A DNA stretch of 64,000 nucleotides from Forficula auricularia. Lineage: Eukaryota > Arthropoda > Insecta > Dermaptera > Forficulidae. This document shows, one piece after another, positions 55,916 to 64,000 of the stretch. A program made the translations under genes and the position numbers. Under the pieces are notes generated by a model. The model worked only from the letters and a program-made list of their open reading frames with translations, did not search any database and was not told the origin of the DNA. Position 1 is the stretch's first letter; each line of letters begins with the position of its first letter. Location: assembly GCA_024734495.1 (NCBI GenBank), contig JALMQS010000070.1:12347294-12411293 (forward strand), in the 5' to 3' direction.

Positions 55916-57120
55916 ATGTCTGAAATGTTGGGTGAAATATTGATGAAATATTATTCACGAAAATTGCGAGCTGAAAAAGAAATGGCCATTTATAAAATGA
56001 AAAGTGAACTATTCTGTAAAGAATTGCAGGTGAGAATTAGTTTAGATTGTAATCAATATAATAATAATTAAATATTTATTTATTTATTTTGAAGCGAACA
56101 AAAGAGAGTTTGAAAAAAGAAAAAGAAGAGAAAAATAATTTAGTGAAAGTAATGGAAAATTTAATAAAAAAAGAAAATGTAAAATTGTACAAAAAGGTAA
56201 GATTCATTTATTTCATATGAATAATTAATTTAATTTTTAATTATATATTTTATTTAATTAGATCAAGGATGAAACGAAAATTGAAACCAATTCAATTAAA
56301 GATCAAATTGAAACTTTAAAGGAAAATCTAAAGTATTTATTTATTCATTTATAAATTAATTCAATTAATGTTATCTATTTTCTATTTATTTATTTATTTA
56401 TTTTTTTAGCTAATGGATAAAATTATTCCAATAGGAAACAATATCGATTCTATGAAAAATGAAATTGAAACTTTAAAGGAAATGGTAAAGTATTTATTTA
56501 TTTTTTTAGTAGTAGGAGGAATTTATACCATGGTTGAAGTTCTAATTTGAAACATAATTTAAATTTATTTTTTTATTTAATTTTAGATGGACGAATTAAA
56601 TAGTAAAATAAATTTATATACGGAAGAAGGTCCATTGGATAACGATGGAACTGAAGATATTTGGAAAGCTGCAATAAAAGGTTCTCTAAAGGGGGTCAAA
56701 TTCTATTTGGCTCAGGATCCTTCCAATTCAAATAAAATCGTTGGAGAAAGTAATCGCACCCCCCTGCATTATGCATCCATTGAAGGCCATTTAGAAATAG
56801 TTAAATATTTATTATCCAAATCAGCAATAGTAGATCCAAAGGATAAATATAATACTACTCCTCTTATAATTGCATGTTTTTGGGGCCATATCCCTATAGT
56901 CAATTTGCTTTTGGACAAAGGGGCGGATATAAATTGCCTAGATATAAATAGATATACACCCCTTCATTATGCAATTTCTGGAGATCATTTGAATGTTGTA
57001 AAATTACTAATTCAAAAGGGGGCGGATAGAACAATAAAAAATAACAGAGGAGAGACTCCACTTGATTTTGCTATTAAAGAAAACAGACCCTCAATTGTAA
57101 ATTATTTACATTCTCTTTAA
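55916..57120 (+). CDS. Coiled-coil plus ankyrin-repeat protein, spliced
   Basis: Exons 55916-56029, 56095-56196, 56410-56484 and 56587-57120 join in phase 0 to give about 274 residues. Donors are CAG/GTGAG, AAG/GTAAG and ATG/GTAAAG; acceptors are TTTTGAAG, TTTTTTTAG and ATTTTAG; introns are short and AT-rich. Residues 1-97 are Lys/Glu-rich and helical (KESLKKEKEEKNN), likely coiled coil. Residues about 120-274 hold five ankyrin units; four show TPLHYAS, TPLIIAC, TPLHYAI and TPLDFAI at about 155, 188, 221 and 254, with the GH-IVKLLL-KGAD helix-turn pattern. Ankyrin repeats bind protein partners; the target is unknown. No signal peptide or membrane segment. A duplicated exon at 56262 is best skipped. 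Start chosen as the only ATG opening exon 1 in phase. Confidence 0.8.
56262..56332 (+). pseudogene. Duplicated exon with destroyed splice donor
   Basis: After acceptor TATTTAATTAG the frame IKDETKIETNS, DQIETLKENL parallels the next exon (NEIETLKEM). At the junction the next exon has AAATGGTAAAG, whereas this one has AAAATCTAAAG, so the GT is lost. The nearest GT, 56333, would shift the frame into a stop in every downstream exon. Skipping it restores phase 0 throughout. Confidence 0.6.
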
Positions 57121-57132
57121 CATCTATACAAA

Positions 57133-58706
57133 TCTACTCTTATTAAAAGAGTAAAAATTGTTTGTTTGTTTATATATATATTTGTATCTTAGTTCTATTT
57201 TGAAAATGGCTCTACTGATTTTGATGAAACTAACTCTATTAACAAGTTTTTAGGATGAGAAAACGATCTGGCTAGGTCTGGACCTCGACAAATTTCATCT
57301 TAATTAAAGTAATTATTTATAGATGAAAATATCAATAAAAAAGTTTGTTTACATTTTTTTCAATTATCTTTTATTTATTAATTGTTTTTTTAATTTTAAA
57401 ACTCACTAATAGGTTATAGCAAATATTAATATATATTTATAAGATTGGATCTGAGAATTTTATTTATATTAATTTATTTATTTATTTTTCGAGGATCTTA
57501 ATTCTCTTTTAGAATAGGTGTTGATTTTCTTTGTTTGTAAAAAATAATAACACAGTTATATTTTTTTCATTTATTTTATTTTATTGTTATATCAAAGGAC
57601 GTTTCGACATATACATTCATTTTTACTTATGGAAAGTGGTGTAGGTTTTAGGTGAAACATGATGTTAGTTAATAGAGTAAAGGGTGTGTAGTTTCACTGT
57701 GAAACTACACACCCTTTACTCTATTAATATACATTCATGTCATCATCAGCCTAAAAATAAAACCATCCTTTCACCATTTCCAATATCTATAATTTTATAA
57801 ACAAATGAACACATCACATCTTTTTTACATTATTTACATTCTTTCTTACATCAAAAAAAGCATCAAACATACCTTGAACAATCTTAAATTTATTTGATCC
57901 AATCAAATCACATTCTGATTCATCTGAATACATATTACAAGTTATCAATTATTTCTTTTCTATATTTACTATTTAATGATCTATACGATAACACAAAGAA
58001 CTCCAATTTTCAACACACAAAGCACCAGTGAATACACATCCCGAAACATTAAATCCCCTAAAATGTATTGCCAACCCAAAAACCTTCCACTATCCCCCCA
58101 ATATTCTAAAATTTAATCAAAAAACATAATATATATATATATATACGAGACATGGGGTGGTGAGAAGGAATCCAATCGACTTGATTGGGGAATAATGGAA
58201 TTGAAATAATTATCGGAAAAGAGGTTTTTTATCTAATTAGATTTTTCCTCTTATTAAAAACAAGGACTAAAGATGAATAAGGACACTCGATGGTGGAGAA
58301 GTAATCTCCGGAATCGAAGCAAAAAATACAATGTATACATTAATTCATGTAAAATTATTGGTTTAATAAAATTTATAAAAAAAAAAAAAAAATAAAAAAA
58401 TAATTAATTGATGATATTGAATAATCGGAAAAGAAGTTTTTTATTTATTTAGTTTTTCCTCTTTTTAAAAACAAGGACTAAAAAGATGTTGGCAAGCTCA
58501 AGAAGATCAAGGACATTCGATGGTGGGGAAGTAATCTCCGAAGTCGAAGCTCAAATACAATGTAAACATTAATTCATGTAAAATAATTTGTTCAATAAAA
58601 TTAAAAAAAATAATAATTGATTCCAGGGGACGTGTAATATATATATATAGCTTTTAACTTGAAGCAAAATGTTACCGAGCATCGCTCGGTGGTCAGGTAC
58701 TTATTG
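57133..58706 (+). mobile_element. Non-autonomous Helitron, with internal insertion
   Basis: The 5' end TCTACTCTTATTAAAAGAGT follows host A, 13 bp after the ankyrin gene's stop codon, and closely resembles the 5' end of the Helitron at 55475. The 3' part (58161-58706) has the doubled GATGGTGGAGAAGTAATCTC unit and the hairpin ACCGAGC-ATC-GCTCGGT followed by GGTCAGGTACT, as in the element at 8292. A non-Helitron block at about 57545-58130 is probably an insertion, so the pairing of these ends is an inference. Confidence 0.55.
57621..57738. repeat. Palindromic insertion flanked by a 12-bp direct repeat
   Basis: ATATACATTCAT occurs at 57609-57620 and 57727-57738. Between them lies a perfect 59-bp palindrome (57669-57727; 29-bp arms, one central T) with arm sequence beginning TTAATAGAGTAAAGGGTG. 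Without the insertion the flanks join into the recurring motif: minus strand CTGATGA, T, GACAT/ATGTC stem, GAAA. Confidence 0.75.
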
Positions 58707-58775
58707 TTAAATTTAGAAGCGCTGGTAGCCTAATTACAAACTGTTAGATTCCGGAATAAATCCATAAATAATTAA

Positions 58776-58925
58776 TCTTATTAAATTAAACGATCAATTT
58801 TTGCATATATATCCAATCGGTTTCTCAAAAACGGCTCTAACGATTTGGATGAAATTCACGGATTAGGGGGGGGGGGCTTGTGTTGGCGATTCGATCTGTC
58901 ACGGTCTCATCTTCGGCTAAGTTGT
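58776..58925 (+). mobile_element. Helitron 5' end fragment
   Basis: TCTTATTAAATTAAACGATC after host A, then ACGGCTCTAACGATTTGG and GATTCGATCTGTCACGG as at 8292; truncated after 150 bp. Confidence 0.7.
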
Positions 58926-59276
58926 TTATTATCTAAAGTGATTACACCGTGCTTGTGCTTCAACTTCAACTTAAACTACCATTAGACTTAAAAACCCAGA
59001 ACGCTATCGCTTCTGAGCACTTCTTATCCCTCAAAGATAATTAGGCAAATATATGCTTGAAATATTAGACAATGACTTGAGTTTAACATGTAAGTGATAG
59101 TTTATAAGCACACTTTTGATGTTGACTTAGGTATTACAGTATTTCTAATCACAGAAGTTTTGCTAGCATTTCATATGCAAATTAAATATTTCGCCACAAA
59201 TTCGAAGATTATGACAATTTATTTTTACTAAAATCACAAGAGCTATGCTTTCTATTATAAATGACATGGCCAGTAC

Positions 59277-59884
59277 GGTAACGCAACATTTCAGCCCCCG
59301 ACAAAATATCCCAAGGAAAAAATATCCCCCGACATAATATCTTCTGACAAAATATTCCCCAGTATTAGGGAGAATACAAAAGAATTTAAGTGAGAAGCTT
59401 ATAATCATAATTTTGAATAATATAAACAGACTTTCATATTTAGGAGGCTAATTAGCCGTTTGAAAGTGCTGGTGTCTATCGTGTTTGATTAGGAAAAAAT
59501 GGGAGCCCGAAACACACCCCGCCCGGACTAAACTTTCGGAGGTTCGGTTAATATATATTCAGTTCGGCTCGGTTGGGTTCGTATAGCTCCTTTTCCAACC
59601 GAACCGTCTAAATGCCTTCGGGCTGGCATTTAGACGGTTCGGTTGGAAAAGAGGCTATACAGCAGCGCGGCTGTATATATTAACCGAACCGGTCGATTTG
59701 TATTACTCATAAGATTCACGAAGGGAAGGGTTATTTTGCATTGAAGGATATTTTGTCGGGGGATATTTTGTCGGGGGATATTTTGTCGGGGGATATTTTG
59801 TCGGGGGATGTTTTGTCAGGGGATGCTTTGTCGGGGGATGTTTTGTCGGGGATATTTTGTCGGTGGCTGAAATGTCGCGGAATC
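59277..59884. mobile_element. Mutator-like MITE with 16-bp subterminal repeats and central cruciform, 608 bp
   Basis: The exact 9-bp duplication GGCCAGTAC (59268-59276, 59885-59893) fits Mutator-like elements. The inverted ends share CATTTCAGCC. Immediately inside, the unit GGATATTTTGTCGGGG is repeated about eight times at the right (59746-59862) and about four times in inverse, decayed form at the left (59293-59358). In the middle, 59581-59616 and 59625-59660 form a near-perfect 36-bp-arm hairpin, enclosed by a second inverted pair GGTTCGGTTAATATAT (59541) and ATATATTAACCGAACC (to 59690). No transposase. The PTKYP-repeat frame is a translation of the array. Confidence 0.8.
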
Positions 59885-60103
59885 GGCCAGTACAGATAGA
59901 ATCCATTCAATACAGGTAAAATTAAACAGCGTTTCTAACCTTATTTCAAATGAGTACATCAAGATTATGAACTGCTTTTCTAATATTTATCAGAAATTTT
60001 TAAAGAAAAATTATTTTTCGTAAATTTAATGGATTTTGATGAGGCAGTCCAAAGTTCAAAAAAGAGAGATAATTATAACTATCTTTTTTATTCAAAGCCG
60101 ACG

Positions 60104-60131
60104 TTTCAGAGGTTTATTCCCCCTTCTTCAT
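60104..60131 (-). other. Hammerhead-like hairpin motif
   Basis: Minus strand: ATGAAGA directly followed by stem AGGGG/CCTCT (one wobble) around GAATAAA, then GAAACGTC. The only copy without the extra nucleotide before the stem. Confidence 0.45.
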
Positions 60132-61596
60132 GGTTTTGAAAGGTCATTGAAGGAAATACAATGTGACATTCCACTCTGTCTCCTCTCTCAGTGGCAGTAA
60201 CAATATACAGTATTTCATTCTCAGCAGAATTTAAGTGCTCGTAAATATTTATATTTTTTATTTTGATTCAAGGTAACCTCATCTCCAAGACAATCTGTAG
60301 CGGTGCAAAATATTTATATGTTTATAGTTGATTTATAATTAATTCATAAAGCAAGTTATTCTCGGGAGGAGATTTTTTTTTTATTTAGAAAATATCGTAC
60401 AATGGTACAATCTACATTTTGCTAATGATTTTTTCCTGTTCGTGTTTTTTAAATGGAGAAATGATAAGATTTCAGTGTTTCTTCTTTCAGAATTTGAAAA
60501 TGAATATTTTTATTTTTTTCTTTAATAAGGCGGCCAACTGGGAGTCGAATTTCATGCCGCGGGTTCAGTAGTTTATATCTTCTAAAATAATTGAGATATC
60601 AAATTCGTTCTTATTTGTCGTTGATAAGGAGAGAATACTATGTGAATTCGTGAGATTTTAAAATAATTTTAAGTTAAGCCGATTCTAAAACACACAGATA
60701 CAAAAATAACCACATTTGTATTCTCAGATCGTCATTTTAAAACGAAATAAATTAAAAAAAAATAAACCTAATTCAACTTAGGCTACTAAGTTAGTAATCT
60801 ATATAAAATATAAACTTAAATTTATATGTATTCATTTTCCTCGAAATCAAAAATTGTATTAATTGTTTGGTCGAAAGGGGTAGAATTTTCATTTTTCACC
60901 CACCTCCCCCTTTTTTATCTGATAATTTTTAGAACACATTTAAATAAAAATTATTTTATGTTCTTTTCAAAAATATATTCAGTTATTTTTTAGTTAAATT
61001 TTTTCATTTTTTTATACCTCTTCAAAATGTGGTAGATCTTTATGGCCCACCCTGTATATTTATATAGAATAGTGATACTCCCTTACTTGAATATTAGATG
61101 GAAAAAAAGTTGCCTGAAGTTGAATAAATTCAAGTCCACTACCTTGGTTGTCAAAGAAGCTAATTAAAACGGTGCCTCGAAAATAAATAAATTAAAGAAA
61201 AACTAGATTTATATACCGAATAACTTTGCAATTTTGATTTCTTTATCATTTAAGCATAAAAGTGAAATCGTTCCTCATGATTCTGTAACAGGTAAAACAA
61301 ACAGGGGCTAATAAAGCGAATCGCATTAACCCAGAAAGTTGCTAATTCATTCTCTAAATCTAACTGATACAGTGAAAGCTTGATGAGCCTCATTTATTTT
61401 GTTCTATAAATAATACACTGGAATGAATGACAGAGTAGAAGGGTGAACTAAGATGGAATTAAAGCGACTTAAGCCGTCCCAATTAAAATGGATCTTTTGA
61501 ATATGATATGACAAAATATCTAAATATTCAAAAATGAAATATTCAATTTAAAAACTAAGTACAAGTACAATAAATTAAAATATTATAATTATATAA
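60132..61596. other. AT-rich stretch, one possible transposon end
   Basis: GGCCCACCCTGTATAT near 61045 looks like the right end of the ACAGGGTG terminal-repeat class seen at 54566; no partner found. No gene. Confidence 0.35.
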
Positions 61597-62090
61597 CAGT
61601 AAAGATTTGAGCATCTTATTTTTGAAAAGAGTTGGAATGTTTTTCAAAAATGAGCTCGGGTTCAGATTAACAAATCAATTATAAACGAGAAAGAATTTAA
61701 TTTATAGGATAGATTCTATGATTTTAATAGAATATATTAAATTGCGATATCAGAGGGGATTCATCCCCCAGGAGTCGAACCTGAGAACTAACATGCTTTC
61801 CGGGCAGTTAGCTCACACCTCGAGACAAAAAACTCCCTCTGAATCGCAATATTTGATATAAGCATAGAAATCTTTCACTCCATTCATATATAACGGAAAT
61901 TAAAAAATTTAGCTTAAAAATGAAAAAAAGTTTTTCATACAAGTCCTGATATTTTAATATAAAAGTAAAGATTTGAGCATCTTATTTGTTGACTCCTGGA
62001 GGACTCTGTTATCGCAATTTAATAATATTTCTATTAAAATCATAGAATCTGTCCTATAAATTAAATTCTTTCTCGATTATAATTATAATT
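61597..62090. repeat. Inverted-repeat element containing a tRNA-like SINE
   Basis: ACGAGAAAGAATTTAATTTA (about 61684) returns as TAAATTAAATTCTTTCTCGA (to about 62077), arms about 80 bp. A separate direct repeat GTAAAGATTTGAGCATCTTA is at 61601 and 61965. On the minus strand at 61752-61850 an A-box-like TGAGCTAACTGCC and B box GGTTCGACTCC mark a SINE head. Confidence 0.6.
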
Positions 62091-62238
62091 ATTATCTAAG
62101 CATTACTTGAATTTCAATTACACAGTATTTAACTTAACAACATTTAAATAAGATAATAACCCAATAAAAAAATTGCTGGAAAAAAGTATCACATGACTCG
62201 ATACGCTATATCCTCAAATTCTAGTCATTTATTCTTAA

Positions 62239-63171
62239 GGGCGATCCCTAATAAATCGACTTTCTTGATATTATTTTAAAACGTTGAATACACATATTTA
62301 TAAGTGTCCTTTATACGTAGAAATTTTTTTCATTAGTCCTTGCAGCACTAAATTTGTAGATATTGATAATTGAAATTTGCATATTTAACACACGAACCCT
62401 ATCCCGATTGATGTTAAATCGACTGTTTCATTAAATAACAATCGTAATTTTCTTGATATTATTTTGAAAAACTGATAATCATTAACTGAAGATATAACAA
62501 ATGTTTTTTTGTTAAAATAATAGTATTAGTTTTGTCTGAAAAATGTTAAAAGTTAGGTATTTTGATGGTTTCATTCTTTCTCTCCTTACAGATGGCGACT
62601 TGGCAACGTCGCACTGCCCTGGGACATGTGAGTAGCTCTGAGCTATAAGTTAACTTTGGGTCAGTGTAAATGAAAAGTCAATCGTTATAACAAATAAAAC
62701 ATTTATTAGTACTCAGCACAAATAAATAGTAGTATATTAATTCACATGTTTAAATATTTATTCATTTTAAAATAGAATTTGTAATAGAATTTTCATAAAG
62801 TCTTTTTTATTTTTAACATAAAATATAGCAATATATAATTTATTCTTAGCCGTTAATATTTTCTTATTATTTATTTATTTTGTTTAAATTTTTTTATCTT
62901 TGCCGAATTTTTGATTTTTCTAAGCCTTTCGTTATAATGTTTTTTTTTCTAATTATTCGCGCTTTCTTATTTTCTTATTTTTTGGTAAACAATGTTACAA
63001 TAGCTTCTTCACCTTCATCATATATTTTTTTTAATGATCTAATGAAATGTCATGCAAGAATGCAATGATGCCAGATCCGAGAAACGACGCAGTGAAATTA
63101 TTTTTGCCTTACTGCGCATGTGAGAGTAGGGGAAAGAGCGAACTGCATTTGAACTATATTAGGGAACGTCC
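62239..63171. mobile_element. TIR element flanked by TTAA, 933 bp
   Basis: TTAA lies outside both ends (62235-62238, 63172-63175). Ends GGGCGATCCCTAATA and TATTAGGGAACGTCC are inverted. TTAA is the piggyBac target, but the ends are not piggyBac's CCC/GGG, so superfamily is open. A left-end copy is at 34072. It contains the exon-like piece at 62592 and the ORF at 63068. Confidence 0.7.
62592..62627 (+). other. Candidate 36-bp exon inside a transposon
   Basis: A long pyrimidine tract TTCTTTCTCTCCTTACAG ends at 62591; then 12 open codons MATWQRRTALGH end at a consensus donor GTGAGT (62628). GC-rich relative to surroundings. The starting ATGGCGAC also resembles YY1-type initiation contexts. It could be a transposon-borne exon trap, or chance. 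Confidence 0.35.
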
Positions 63172-63175
63172 TTAA
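63068..63175 (+). other. 35-codon ORF at transposon right end
   Basis: MPDPRNDAVKLFLPYCACES continues in frame through the terminal inverted repeat and stops within the flanking TTAA at 63173-63175. No family recognised. Confidence 0.25.
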
Positions 63176-63670
63176 AGGAGTGGAAAAAAGAAATTTTCGA
63201 GCTACTTAACATATCCAATTAAAAAAAATAAAAATATAATATTCAAATTTTCTTAGTTAATTTGTTTCCTCCAAACACCGTCTGAAAGATTTTAGCTTCT
63301 TAAAGAGGGTGCAAAAAGTGATTTTTTGCCATCATTTTTATCCGATAATAATTTTTTATTTTTATATAAAAAATTCTATCAAAAAAAACAAACTATTAAG
63401 TATCTGAATTTTATTTTCTTATCAAAATCGAAAAAATTATAATAAGGGATATTTTATCTTTTTAGAGAGGTTGAAAAAATATTTATTTTTCCGAGATATT
63501 TTTCGAATAATATTAATATAAAATACTCTATTAAAAATAGCTATAATATAGAAATTAAATTTTTTCGATTTTGATAAGAAAATAAAATTTTATAGTTTTT
63601 TAATAGAGTATTTTAGAAAGATATAAAAAGTTAGTATAATATCCTTTGAATATCTCAAAAAATAACTTTT
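63176..63670. other. AT-rich stretch with weak inverted repeat
   Basis: TTTTCTTATCAAAATCGAAA (about 63415) and TTTCGATTTTGATAAGAAAA (about 63563) are complementary over about 40 bp, so a further decayed hairpin element is likely. Confidence 0.45.
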
Positions 63671-64000
63671 TAACCGACTTCAAAAAAAGGAGGAGGTTAT
63701 CAATTCGACTTAATATTTTTGTATCTATGTTATTCAATTTCTTCGTCAATTGTGAACCGATTTTGATGGTTTTTTGCATTGGGTTCAGTCTAGTTCCCGA
63801 TTTGTTCCGTTTTTTTCATTGGTATTGGACCTTTTTTGTTATGTATGTTCACGCATAACTTCTTTGTTTATGGACCGATTTCAATGATTCTTCTTTTACT
63901 GTAAAGGTGGTACCTTAGGAGTGGTACCATATTAATTTGGTCAAGTTCTGATGATGTTTGTTTGTCGTTTTCTCTTTATGTTAACCGATTTCGATGATTT
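63671..64000 (+). repeat. ACCGACTTC dispersed repeat, runs off the window
   Basis: TTAACCGACTTCAAAAAAAG, GGAGGAGGTTATCAATTCG, then GCATTGGGTTCAGTCTAG and TTAATTTGGTCAAGTTCTGA in the family order. Confidence 0.8.

Noticed and set aside
57608..57749. Active hammerhead ribozyme
   Set aside because: The core is split by a palindromic insertion of about 118 bp, and stems I and III cannot be identified.

Overview
The window is AT-rich nuclear DNA from a metazoan, most probably an insect or other arthropod. That inference rests on very short AT-rich introns (about 65 bp), a dense mix of hAT, PIF/Harbinger, Tigger-like, Helitron, Mutator-like and foldback DNA elements, tRNA-derived SINEs, and 5'-truncated CR1/Jockey-type LINE fragments. 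There is no bacterial operon structure, no CRISPR array and no canonical rRNA or tRNA gene. A standard 100-N scaffold gap sits at 54599-54698.

Genes are sparse. The clearest is a spliced plus-strand gene at 55916-57120: four in-frame exons give a coiled-coil N-terminus and a C-terminal block of ankyrin repeats, and an extra duplicated exon has a ruined splice donor. It lies between two Helitrons whose 5' ends face it; one starts 13 bp after the stop codon. Weaker gene traces are two phase-compatible exons at 35619-35730 and 41228-41325, an exon at 30671 that appears to be split by a LINE and a SINE, a short spliced ORF at 31255-31418, a GC-rich island at 16540-17660, and small exon-like pieces at 7923, 25480 and 62592.

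Layout. 0-9.6 kb: transposase and LINE relics, a hAT MITE made of GGTCTT repeats, two SINEs, a 20-bp-minisatellite element, a Tigger-like element, a Helitron and a TIR element carrying CRE palindromes. 9.6-20 kb: mostly featureless AT-rich DNA with a TIR element, a LINE and the GC-rich island. 20-30 kb: hairpin cluster, two large foldback elements, hAT and Harbinger MITEs, a LINE-derived tandem repeat. 30-36 kb: deeply nested insertions (repeat, then foldback hAT, then minisatellite element) and three Harbinger-type MITEs. 36-54 kb: LINE fragments, many hAT MITEs with exact 8-bp target duplications, and a dispersed repeat marked by ACCGACTTC ends. 54-59 kb: Helitrons around the ankyrin gene. 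59-64 kb: a Mutator-like element with 16-bp subterminal repeats and a central cruciform, inverted-repeat elements, and another dispersed-repeat copy.

The most informative property is that several insertions can be read directly. Three dispersed families occur here both with and without an inserted element, giving empty-site proof for a foldback hAT, two Harbinger MITEs and a LINE. Two unrelated small transposons carry expanding minisatellites. A hairpin motif with a hammerhead-like layout (CTGANGA, stem-loop, GAAA) recurs at least eight times with differing but self-complementary stems.
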